A stretch of 64,000 nucleotides of DNA. It comes from Fodinibius sp034521915. Lineage in GTDB: Bacteria > Bacteroidota > Rhodothermia > Balneolales > Balneolaceae. Made by a program: the position numbers and the translations under genes. Within the stretch, counting starts at the first letter, position 1. Each line of letters begins with the position of its first letter. This document shows positions 26,580 to 34,524 of the stretch, one piece after another. Location: NCBI RefSeq assembly GCF_034521915.1, contig NZ_JAXHLU010000004.1:310001-374000 (forward strand). The letters run 5' to 3'. Under the pieces are notes generated by a model. It saw only the letters and a list, made by a program, of their open reading frames with translations, did not search any database and was not told where the DNA came from.

Positions 26580-27827
26580 TTATGAAAGCATTCCGCCAAA
26601 AATAGCTTCAAGAACTCCCTGACCAGAATTAATGGCAATGTAAATCGAAAATAGTACTAAAACGACATTGGCAATATTTAGTTGCCAGTTATTGGTTTGA
26701 CTTCCCATCAGGTTTTTATCATTAACCGCCCAGAAAAGTAATACTGCTGTAACGGGAAGTCCAAAAACCCCATTATAGGCTGGGAACAGGGTCACCATCT
26801 CAACAACACTTAGGCCCGTAATTTCTGAAACTAGCGGTGAAAACATCCCTATCACAATAGAACCTGCAAAAATAATTTTAAATGCTTTGCTATTTCCTTC
26901 TTTATGATCGATATCCAGTGCTTCAAGAATCATAAAGGGAATGGTCCACATAATAGGGACTATGCTATTAAAAGCTGCAGCAATGACGCCAATCAGAAAA
27001 ACAATCATCGCCCATTGGCCAAGTACAATTTCGAGCGCTTCGCCCGGTGCAATAAATGAAGAAAGTTCGGTATATCCTGCGGGACGAAGAACAGCTGCTG
27101 CAACAATGATAATGGCAAGCGTGATAAGGCCGCCAACCGTATAACCCAGACTGAGATCGGTACGCATCATTTTAACATGCTTTTGGGAGTTCCACCCTTT
27201 TTGTTTTACCAAGATAGATTCCAGAAAGAAGTTAGGCCACAAGGCCGTTGTCCCCAGTATAGCAGCGCCCATCATCATGGCCCCGGTATCAGGAATGGAT
27301 GGAATAAAGCCGGCCATGGTATCTACTAATGAGGGTTGGCTTGCTCCGGCTACTACAAGATAGAGGATGAGCAAAAGGAACATCATTGCCGTCATTACTT
27401 TCTCAACATAGGAGTAATTGAGAATTCCTACCAATATGGCACAGATGCCGGTAACGATAGCGAGGGGTTGCCAGGAGACAGCTCCGCCGGAAAGAATCTC
27501 AAAACTCTTTCCTACAGCTGCTGTTAAGCCCAAGGTCCATGCAATACATCCAATAGATAAGAAAAGTGCTATGGTTAGAGCTCCTTTTTTTCCAAGTTTT
27601 TGACGGATGAATGACATGAGCGTATCACCAAAAATACCCAGACGTGCACTCATGTCTTGAGCCATAAAGCCTAATAATACAGCCCCAATAACGGCCCAAA
27701 TGAGTACATAGCCGTATTCAACGCCTGCTTGACTAGCGATAAAAATTGACCCTGAACCGAAATAACTGGCTACCATAATGAATGATAAACCGTATTTATC
27801 AAAGAAATTTACAAATAGTTCTTTCAT
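26580..27827 (-). CDS. Atypical NRAMP (SLC11) family transporter
   Basis: 415 residues, about 11 TM helices. The fold is recognisable by SQAGVEYGYVLIWAVI after TM1 and AQDMSARLGIFGD, which match the NRAMP 'A..aG..fGY.LlW' and 'q.lsarlGi.tG' patterns. However, the TM1 metal-binding DPGN is replaced by GSGS at residues 24-27, and the TM6 'MPH' is LWPN, with Trp197 in place of the metal-coordinating Met. Canonical manganese or iron transport is therefore doubtful; a different substrate or a sensor-type role is possible. The 435-base region upstream has a hairpin near 27946. Possible operon with the downstream TSUP permease. Confidence 0.8.
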   Translation of the reverse strand: MKELFVNFFDKYGLSFIMVASYFGSGSIFIASQAGVEYGYVLIWAVIGAVLLGFMAQDMSARLGIFGDTLMSFIRQKLGKKGALTIALFLSIGCIAWTLGLTAAVGKSFEILSGGAVSWQPLAIVTGICAILVGILNYSYVEKVMTAMMFLLLILYLVVAGASQPSLVDTMAGFIPSIPDTGAMMMGAAILGTTALWPNFFLESILVKQKGWNSQKHVKMMRTDLSLGYTVGGLITLAIIIVAAAVLRPAGYTELSSFIAPGEALEIVLGQWAMIVFLIGVIAAAFNSIVPIMWTIPFMILEALDIDHKEGNSKAFKIIFAGSIVIGMFSPLVSEITGLSVVEMVTLFPAYNGVFGLPVTAVLLFWAVNDKNLMGSQTNNWQLNIANVVLVLFSIYIAINSGQGVLEAIFGGMLS

Positions 27828-28262
27828 GTACTGTGATTATCAGTTTAAATCTGTTAAAAAAAGAGTTCTAATTTTTTGATCGATTATGTTGGTAGAAAGG
27901 TAGGATATTAAAAATAGGCAATGGCCAACTTTTAGCTTGATATAGGTAGTAATGCTTTTACTACTTAAATATCTGATTAAAAGTCATTTATAGCGTATAA
28001 GCCTATCTTTTGGGCAGGGGAAATATAGTTATCTTATTAGGTATAATAAACTAAAATAGCCGTATAAAATATTTCTATAATTACTAGTAAAAAGCTATAC
28101 GAAGCAAGGAATATGAAATAGGCTGCAATTTTTTAAAATTCTTATAACATTTCTCTATCCTTTACGTAAGTTCAAAATGATACATTTAATACATAATATC
28201 AGGTATATTACAAGTTAATCTAGTAGTAGGGCAGGGCAAAATTTAATAAAACCAATAATACT
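27828..28262. other. 435-base AT-rich divergent intergenic region (NRAMP-like / pspA)
   Basis: The longest gap in the window. It contains no credible open frame. The only clear structure is the inverted repeat GTAGTAA-N5-TTACTAC at 27946-27964, about 120 bases upstream of the NRAMP-like start and 300 from pspA. I looked for a sigma-54 site (GG-N10-GC) and for TAnnTTTG before pspA and found neither. Both divergent genes must have promoters here that I cannot place. Confidence 0.5.
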
Positions 28263-29051
28263 ATGTTTAAAAGATTTGTACGAGCAATCAAGTCGCTATT
28301 TGGTGGGTTCGTGAGTTCAATGGAAGACCCAAAACTTATTCTGGAACAGAACATCCGGGATCTTAATGATCAGATTCCCCAGATGAATGAAAATATCGCT
28401 ACGGTAAAAGCGAATAAAATTATGCTCCAGAAAGAGGTGAATAAGCTGGAGAAAAAGATTAAGGATTTAACGGCTAAGATAAAGTCTGCTATCCAGGCCG
28501 ATCGCGACGATATCGCCGAAGGATATGCCATGCAGCTTGAGAAGGCCAAGGAAAACCTGGAGACTTCAAAAGAGCAGTTAAAATTTGCTGAACAGGCTTA
28601 TGAAAAAGCGTTAAAGGTAAAAAAAGCATTTATGCGCGAAAAGGATCGTAAGATTCAAGAAGCAAAAGAAGCGATGCGTGCTAGTGAACGTGCTGAATGG
28701 CAGGGTAGAATTGCCGATGCGCTGGAGCAATTTGAAACTGGTGGGCTCGATCAGACACATGATGAGATGGTTAATCGGCTTAATGAACAAACGGCTAAGA
28801 ACGAAGCCCGTATGGAAGTGGCTTTGGACAGTGTTGACACGGAAACGATGGAAATCGAAGCCAATGCGGAGAAGCTGCGCGCCCATGAGCTGGTAGAGCA
28901 ATTTAAGGCCGAAATGGGTAAGGTAGATACCTCCGAAAAAGAAAAGAGTGTAGGTTCGTCTGATGGTGATAAAGAGATTGAAATTGATGAGCAAACATCG
29001 GAAAAGCAACAGGATAAAACGATTGGTAATAAAGAACAGTCTAAATCCTAA
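28263..29051 (+). CDS. pspA: PspA/IM30 (ESCRT-III-like) envelope stress protein
   Basis: 262 residues, almost entirely helical. The amphipathic N-terminal helix MFKRFVRAIKSLFGGFVSSMEDPKLILEQNIRDL is the membrane-sensing signature of PspA/Vipp1, followed by the long alpha1-alpha2 hairpin (about 28-150) and further helices to about 225. It ends with a 40-residue polar, acidic tail not found in E. coli PspA. PspA proteins polymerise on damaged inner membrane and remodel it, as ESCRT-III does in eukaryotes. No pspF, pspB or pspC is nearby. It is the first gene of a run of six plus-strand genes with short gaps; the next starts 17 bases later. Confidence 0.93.
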   Translation: MFKRFVRAIKSLFGGFVSSMEDPKLILEQNIRDLNDQIPQMNENIATVKANKIMLQKEVNKLEKKIKDLTAKIKSAIQADRDDIAEGYAMQLEKAKENLETSKEQLKFAEQAYEKALKVKKAFMREKDRKIQEAKEAMRASERAEWQGRIADALEQFETGGLDQTHDEMVNRLNEQTAKNEARMEVALDSVDTETMEIEANAEKLRAHELVEQFKAEMGKVDTSEKEKSVGSSDGDKEIEIDEQTSEKQQDKTIGNKEQSKS

Positions 29052-29067
29052 TCAATGATGTTGAGCC

Positions 29068-29523
29068 ATGGCTAACGATAGCAGAAGTGAGCGGGAACGT
29101 CTCAAAGAAGAATACAAGGAGCACTATCGCAAGATGCGCGAAATAAAAGAACGCGCATCACGAGCCAAGCGTACGCAGAATATTGTCGGTGCGCTTAAAA
29201 GTATGGATAAAACAGAAATGCTGAACTCTTTTGATGACTTTCTCTATTCGGTAAAGCATAAGTTGGCCTCGGTCGAGGCCCGGCTTGATTTGGCCATGGA
29301 TAGCCTCGCAGATGAAAGTGAGGATACTATAAGTCAGCAAGAAATGGACGAGGAGATGAGGAAGTCCAAAGCAAAAGATACCCTTCGTCAAGTAAAAATG
29401 GAGATGGGACTTTTGTATAATGAGATCGAAGAACAGGCAAATAACATCAAGGTTAATAAAACGATCGGCAGGGATTCTACAGCACTTTCTGACAGATCTG
29501 ACAATGAATATGAAGAAGAGTAA
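29068..29523 (+). CDS. Unrecognised small coiled-coil protein, PspA-associated
   Basis: I do not recognise a family. 151 residues, highly charged and helical. Residues 1-35 are Arg/Lys/Glu-rich (SRSERERLKEEYKEHYRKMR), 40-75 form a more hydrophobic helix with MDKTEMLNSFDDFLYSVKHKL, 85-130 another amphipathic helix with LRQVKMEMGLLYNEIEEQ, and the tail is acidic. No signal peptide or TM segment, so cytoplasmic. It starts 17 bases after pspA and ends seven bases before the next gene. An adaptor or regulator of PspA polymers is a reasonable inference from position only. Confidence 0.7.
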   Translation: MANDSRSERERLKEEYKEHYRKMREIKERASRAKRTQNIVGALKSMDKTEMLNSFDDFLYSVKHKLASVEARLDLAMDSLADESEDTISQQEMDEEMRKSKAKDTLRQVKMEMGLLYNEIEEQANNIKVNKTIGRDSTALSDRSDNEYEEE

Positions 29524-29529
29524 GCGATT

Positions 29530-30426
29530 ATGAGTGATGATAAATCCATAAATTTTACGCGCGAAGCATTTTTACATCCCATTAATTTAGGAGTACTGCT
29601 TATTGCCGCAATTTCTGCTTTTGCAATGAGCGGCATGGGATTAATTTCGAGCCTGATTCTTACGATGACATTCGGTGTGGAGCTTATGTACTTGGGTATT
29701 GTTCCGCGTTTGCCCCGATTCCGAAAAAATATAAAGCTGAAAAAAGTGCGGGAACAAAATCCTGCAGCAAAGGAAAAATCTACCTTCCAGGAACTTGATA
29801 AAAAAAGTCAGAAACGCTTTTTGGTGTTAAAACACCTTGCGAAATTAATTAAGGAGAATTTTGATAAGCTTCCGTATAGTTCACAGGGATTATTGGAAAA
29901 TATCCGCGATAAGATTAAAGAACTTCTTTCGAATTATCTTACCTTGCTGGATCTCCACAAGCGGTATCGTTTATATATGGATACCTCGGTAGAAGAAAGC
30001 CTGAAACAGGAGGTTCAAAAAGAGGAACGCGAGATGCAGAACATGGATTCGGAACGATTGAAAAGAACGACAGCCCGGCGCGTAGGTATTTTAAAAAAGC
30101 GGCTCAAAAAGTTTGAGGTAGCCAAGGAAAAATATCTCATCTGCGAAACACATCTTGAAACGATAGAAGATGCCATCAGATATATTTATGAGCAATCCAT
30201 GACGATGAGTAATCCCGAAGAAATTGGATTCCAGCTCGATAATCTTCTTGAGGAAGTTGAGGAAACATCGCAGCTAATTGATGATTTAGATGGAGATATT
30301 TTACCCTATAGTTCCGATCTTGACGATATTGATTTAGATTCTGATTTTTTAGAAATCGAAGATGAACTAAAACAGGAAAAAGAAGTCGACTCGAAGGTTG
30401 ATGCTTCAAGTCGAGTTAAGGAATAA
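29530..30426 (+). CDS. Unrecognised two-TM, coiled-coil membrane protein, PspA-associated
   Basis: No family recognised. 298 residues: residues 1-12 polar, then two adjacent hydrophobic helices (about 16-33 and 37-55, PINLGVLLIAAISAFAM and SLILTMTFGVELMYLGIV) forming a membrane hairpin, followed by about 200 residues of charged helix with coiled-coil character and a strongly acidic tail. With a short N-terminus, the long domain would most simply be cytoplasmic, as with PspC-like anchors. Its ATG lies seven bases after the preceding gene. Likely a membrane partner of PspA; this is inference from the operon. Confidence 0.7.
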   Translation: MSDDKSINFTREAFLHPINLGVLLIAAISAFAMSGMGLISSLILTMTFGVELMYLGIVPRLPRFRKNIKLKKVREQNPAAKEKSTFQELDKKSQKRFLVLKHLAKLIKENFDKLPYSSQGLLENIRDKIKELLSNYLTLLDLHKRYRLYMDTSVEESLKQEVQKEEREMQNMDSERLKRTTARRVGILKKRLKKFEVAKEKYLICETHLETIEDAIRYIYEQSMTMSNPEEIGFQLDNLLEEVEETSQLIDDLDGDILPYSSDLDDIDLDSDFLEIEDELKQEKEVDSKVDASSRVKE

Positions 30427-30433
30427 AGTATTT

Positions 30434-31210
30434 ATGAGTAAATCGTTTAGTACTATTACGCTTGAAACCGACGACAAGGGAATAACTACTGTTACTATTA
30501 ATCGCCCTAAAAAACTGAATGCCTTAAATGACGAAGTGTTAAATGAGCTTGCCGATGTTTTTAAGGATATTCAAATAGATGAAGCAATAAATGCCATTAT
30601 TGTGAAGGGAGCCGGAGACAAGGCTTTTGTAGCTGGAGCTGATATTAAAGAGCTTCGCGAGTTGGATAATCGATCTGGAAGAATGGCCTCTCAAAAGGGA
30701 CAACAGATTTTTCAACTTATCGAGGATACCCGCAAACCGGTTATTGCGGCCGTAAATGGATATGCATTAGGCGGTGGGGCAGAGTTGGCTATGGCGTGCC
30801 ACTTGCGCATAGCTGGTGAGAATGCGGTATTTGGGTTGCCTGAAGTTGGATTAGGACTGATTCCGGGCTACGGCGGTACGCAACGCTTGCCCGGGTTAAT
30901 AGGGAAGGCTCGTGCCTTGGAAATGATTTTAACCGGAAAACAGATAAAAGCCGAAGAGGCCCACCAGCTGGGTTTGGTTAACGAAGTAAGTTCAGATCCC
31001 GTAAAAGCTTCAAAAGAGCTGTTACATAATATTCTGAAAAACGGTCCCCTTGCTGTCAGAAATGCTATTAAAGCTGTTTATCATTCTGACCACCGTTCCG
31101 GCTATCAGGTAGAAGCGGATGTGTTTGGTGAACTTTGCGAAACCGAAGATTCTATGGAAGGAACGTCAGCATTTCTCGAAAAACGAAAACCTGAGTTTAA
31201 GGGGAAATAA
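30434..31210 (+). CDS. Enoyl-CoA hydratase/isomerase family protein
   Basis: 258 residues from the ATG at 30434; an in-frame ATG at 30398 would overlap the upstream gene. Crotonase fold: TVTINRPKKLNALN near 17-30, the oxyanion-hole segment KAFVAGADIKELRELD near 63-78, VIAAVNGYALGGGAELAMACHLRIA near 99-123, and FGLPEVGLGLIPGYGGTQRLPGLIG near 129-153. Both catalytic Glu positions (E in GGGAELAM and E in LPEVGLG) are kept, so an active beta-oxidation or short-chain hydratase is likely. Its place inside a PspA-linked run may be fortuitous, or may link fatty-acid turnover to membrane repair. Confidence 0.92.
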   Translation: MSKSFSTITLETDDKGITTVTINRPKKLNALNDEVLNELADVFKDIQIDEAINAIIVKGAGDKAFVAGADIKELRELDNRSGRMASQKGQQIFQLIEDTRKPVIAAVNGYALGGGAELAMACHLRIAGENAVFGLPEVGLGLIPGYGGTQRLPGLIGKARALEMILTGKQIKAEEAHQLGLVNEVSSDPVKASKELLHNILKNGPLAVRNAIKAVYHSDHRSGYQVEADVFGELCETEDSMEGTSAFLEKRKPEFKGK

Positions 31211-31312
31211 TTACGTAGAATACTGTATCTCTTTCGAGATTTCCTGTAATTTATTTCAGTAAATTAATCTGTATAATACCTGGCAGTAAGCTAAGGTACA
31301 CAAGAAACTATA

Positions 31313-32593
31313 GTGATCGAATTACTCCTTATAATATTTACCATTATTCTCAGTGGATTTTTTTCGGGATCCGAAATAGCTTTTGTCAGCTCCAATAGAC
31401 TAAAGCTGGAGATAGAGTCCCGAAAAGGCTCATGGACGGGGCGAATTGTAAATGATTTTATCCATAATCCGGAAACCTTTTTAACCACTACATTAGTAGG
31501 TAATAATGTAGTTAATGTAGTGTATGCTACGTTGATGACGATTTTCTTGGTGGGCCCCATCACCGAAATTTATCAAAGCTGGGTGGGAGCAATGCCATCC
31601 GAAGCGCTTGTTTTAGTGATTCAGACGGTGATTGCCTCCGTAGTGATTATGCTTTTTGGTGAAATAATTCCCAAGGCCCTGTTTCGCATAAATGCTGATT
31701 GGTGGATGAAAATAATTGCCATTCCCCAAAAAGTGTGTAACCATCTGTTTAAACCACTTATCTTTGTAGCTGATAAATCCTCGGATTTAATTATTAAGCT
31801 TATCAATCCCGAAGTTGATCGCTCGGGCAAAGTTTTTCGACGTGAAGATGTAGAGCTGATATTTCAAGAGCTGCGTGATAGCGGGGGACATGATCTGGAT
31901 AAAGATGATTCTGAAATCCTTCACAATGTGCTTGAGCTTTCGAATAAGCGGGTGAAGGAATCGATGATACCGCGTACTGATATAGTGGCCGTTGAAAAAA
32001 ATACCAGCATCGACGAAACCTTAAAGCTTTTTATCTCTTCAGGATTTTCAAAGCTTCCCGTTTACCAGGAATCTATTGACGATATCATTGGAGTTATCTT
32101 TGCTTACGATCTGTTTAGCAATCCCGATAGCTTGTCAGAAATAATACGTCCCATTAAGTTGGTGCCCGCATCACAAAAGTCGAAAGATCTGCTTTCAGAA
32201 TTTCGCAGCTCAAATATTTCGGTGGCTATCGTTATCGATGAATATGGAGGTACGGCCGGAATGATTACCATTGAAGATCTTTTAGAGGAGGTTGTCGGTG
32301 ATATTCAGGATGAATACGATACTGAGGATCGAATCCTGAAAAAGATATCCGGCAATAGTTATATTTTGAGTGGCGGGGTCGAGATTGAGGATCTGCTTCA
32401 GAAATTTCCTGAGATTGATCTTCCGGAGGAATCCACTGAATATGAAACGATAGCCGGGTATATTATTAATGAATTGGGGCGTATTCCCAAAGTGAATGAA
32501 GAGCTTTTGATTGACGGTAAGAAGATTATTATTAGTAAAGCAACACCAAGCCGTATTGAGACCGTTAAAGTAATTGTGATGGATCAACTCTGA
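31313..32593 (+). CDS. CNNM/CorC (HlyC/CorC) family membrane protein
   Basis: 426 residues: DUF21/CNNM transmembrane domain (about 1-175, four hydrophobic segments beginning ELLLIIFTIILSGFFSGSEIAF), a CBS-domain pair (about 195-320, with MIPRTDIVAVEKNTSIDETL and AIVIDEYGGTAGMITIEDLLEEVVGDIQDEYD), then the C-terminal CorC_HlyC transporter-associated domain (about 340-422). The family includes magnesium exporters. GTG start at 31313, 102 bases after the hydratase gene; the AAA+ gene follows 28 bases later. A second, shorter paralogue is at 36918. Confidence 0.92.
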   Translation: MIELLLIIFTIILSGFFSGSEIAFVSSNRLKLEIESRKGSWTGRIVNDFIHNPETFLTTTLVGNNVVNVVYATLMTIFLVGPITEIYQSWVGAMPSEALVLVIQTVIASVVIMLFGEIIPKALFRINADWWMKIIAIPQKVCNHLFKPLIFVADKSSDLIIKLINPEVDRSGKVFRREDVELIFQELRDSGGHDLDKDDSEILHNVLELSNKRVKESMIPRTDIVAVEKNTSIDETLKLFISSGFSKLPVYQESIDDIIGVIFAYDLFSNPDSLSEIIRPIKLVPASQKSKDLLSEFRSSNISVAIVIDEYGGTAGMITIEDLLEEVVGDIQDEYDTEDRILKKISGNSYILSGGVEIEDLLQKFPEIDLPEESTEYETIAGYIINELGRIPKVNEELLIDGKKIIISKATPSRIETVKVIVMDQL

Positions 32594-32621
32594 TCATTTC
32601 TATCAAATACATACAACATTT

Positions 32622-34334
32622 ATGTTTGATCATTATCCCAGTTGGGCTCAGGAGTTTGCCCAGAAATATTTAAGTCGTACGATTAATCAGTTTATCCTGC
32701 ATGGAAATGTACACGATTTGGTTCCACTCCAGCGCAAAGAGCAAACAGATTTTGTTCGCCTAAAATCGTTTTTGTCAGAAGAGTTTTTCGGCGCGCGTGA
32801 CTATGTTATTTTCTATGATCGCTCATCGGGTATTTACTTTCGGGATGGGGAGTCGAAAAAAGATTTCAACCGTGCGTTGTCGGGCCGCGATTCATTGATG
32901 GGAACGGATTACGCCAATAAGATGCCCAAGGATCCCGTGCGGGTGTTTTCGTTGTTGGAGCAGTATTTTCGAGTTCGTATTGACGATAAAAAGAGTATTG
33001 CCCTGATCATTGATTATGCAGATACCATCGTGCCTATGAACGAAGCTGGCACCAGTGGATCTGAAGATCGTACGTCAATGGTTTATTTGTCACGATGGGC
33101 GCATGATCCCATGTTTTTAGCGGCTGATTTTACCACAGTATTACTGACCGAAAATCTCGCAGATCTAAATAAAACGCTGGTACAAAATCCATACACGACG
33201 GATATTAAAATCAATATTCCTGATGAGCAGCAGCGCCGGCAGTTTATCGATTTTGAATCTTCAGATGAAGAATTCCAGGCATTTTCAAATGTAAACGAGA
33301 AAGTAGTTGCTCAGCAAACGGCCGGACTCAATTTCATTAATCTTCGTAGTATTCTTTCCAATGCCCGGGAGAATAATGAGAAAATTACCCATAATCGACT
33401 AAGCGAAGCAAAGAAAGAGCTAATCGAGGCCGAGGCGTATGGACTTTTGGAATTTGTGGAAACGGAATATACGCTCGAAAACGTGGCGGGACATATCAAG
33501 GTCAAAGAGCATCTTCGGCACGCTGTTAAAGCCTTAAAATCTGGGCGACAGGATGTGCTTCCTATGGGTTACCTTGTTTGCGGACCCGTTGGTACGGGCA
33601 AAACTTTTTTGGTGACCTGTTTTGCAAGCGAGGTCGGTATCCCGATGGTGAAGCTTAAAAACTTTCGGAGCCAGTGGCAGGGTGTGACTGAAGGAAATCT
33701 GGAGAAAATTCTCGGGCTGCTCAAAGCGATGGCCCCGGTTGCAGTGATGATTGATGAAGCCGATGCCTACCTTGGTGATCGCGATGCAAGCGGTGACAGT
33801 GGTGTTTCTAGTCGCGTATTTTCGCAGATCGCTACCTTTATGAGTGATACCCGGAATCGAGGTGAAATTATATGGTTTTTAATGACTGCGCGGCCTGATC
33901 TTATGCCAGTAGATCTTAAACGCCAGGGACGAGCCGAAGAACACCTGGCATTGTTTCCACCGCACACCAAAGAAGAAAGAGTGGACTTATTCAATGCTAT
34001 GAAAAAGAAAACAGGCCTGCAGCTTACCGAAGAATACATGCCGCAGGTTATAGAGCAGGGACTCAAATCATTTTCTGGGGCCGATATGGAAGCTGCCCTT
34101 ACGCGTGCAAAGTTCCGTGCAGCTGCGCAGGATATGGATAAGGTTACCCCCGAAATTTTAGATTTAGCCCTTAACGATTTTCTACCGCCAACCTATCCCG
34201 AGGAGATTGAGTTGCAAACGCTCAGTGCCGTTATCGAATGCACTTCCAAAGAATTATTGCCGGAGCGATACCAGGAAATGGACCGAGGCGAAATTCTTAG
34301 TAAAATCGAAGAATTGAAATATCGTATCGGCTAA
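32622..34334 (+). CDS. Two-module AAA+ ATPase, PspA-cluster
   Basis: 570 residues, no signal or TM segment. Module 1 (about 1-230) looks like a degenerate ATPase: it lacks a Walker A loop but keeps a Walker B-like IALIIDYAD at 126-134 and a sensor-1-like TTVLLTEN at 171-178. Module 2 is complete: VAGHIKVKEHL near 290, Walker A GPVGTGKT at 321-328, a pore-loop-like FRSQWQGVTEGNLEKIL near 345, Walker B VAVMIDEAD at 373-381, and LKRQGRAEEHL near 433 with arginine-finger candidates; FSGADMEAAL near 488 is sensor-2-like. The layout recalls Ycf46, FtsH and Vps4-type AAA+ remodellers. Together with PspA, an ESCRT-III relative, an unfolding or disassembly role is an attractive but unproven idea. Confidence 0.85.
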   Translation: MFDHYPSWAQEFAQKYLSRTINQFILHGNVHDLVPLQRKEQTDFVRLKSFLSEEFFGARDYVIFYDRSSGIYFRDGESKKDFNRALSGRDSLMGTDYANKMPKDPVRVFSLLEQYFRVRIDDKKSIALIIDYADTIVPMNEAGTSGSEDRTSMVYLSRWAHDPMFLAADFTTVLLTENLADLNKTLVQNPYTTDIKINIPDEQQRRQFIDFESSDEEFQAFSNVNEKVVAQQTAGLNFINLRSILSNARENNEKITHNRLSEAKKELIEAEAYGLLEFVETEYTLENVAGHIKVKEHLRHAVKALKSGRQDVLPMGYLVCGPVGTGKTFLVTCFASEVGIPMVKLKNFRSQWQGVTEGNLEKILGLLKAMAPVAVMIDEADAYLGDRDASGDSGVSSRVFSQIATFMSDTRNRGEIIWFLMTARPDLMPVDLKRQGRAEEHLALFPPHTKEERVDLFNAMKKKTGLQLTEEYMPQVIEQGLKSFSGADMEAALTRAKFRAAAQDMDKVTPEILDLALNDFLPPTYPEEIELQTLSAVIECTSKELLPERYQEMDRGEILSKIEELKYRIG

Positions 34335-34524
34335 TTAGAGCTAAAAAAGATTATTATTATCCTGATAAGATTTGGCGAGCAATTTTTGGGATGCTGTTAT
34401 ATATGGAAAACTGATCACAGCGAAAATTCGTCCAATTCACTGAATTTTTCTTCTAATTCTTCTTTCATTAAAGTACCGAATCTGAAATTCTAAGAGTTCT
34501 CTTATTCAACCGAAATATAATCCG

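Noticed and set aside
26564..26638. Longer N-terminus for the TSUP permease
   Set aside because: It would overlap the NRAMP-like gene by 59 bases and is unlike the family; ATG 26563 gives the normal length.
28100..28262. Sigma-54 promoter for pspA
   Set aside because: No GG-N10-GC pair with flanking TGGCA/TTGC in the upstream region.
34415..34468. Minus-strand frame encoding MKEELEEKFSELDEFSL in the gap before pheA
   Set aside because: Only 17 codons, no ribosome binding site and no recognisable family; its acidic helix look is easily produced by AT-rich sequence.
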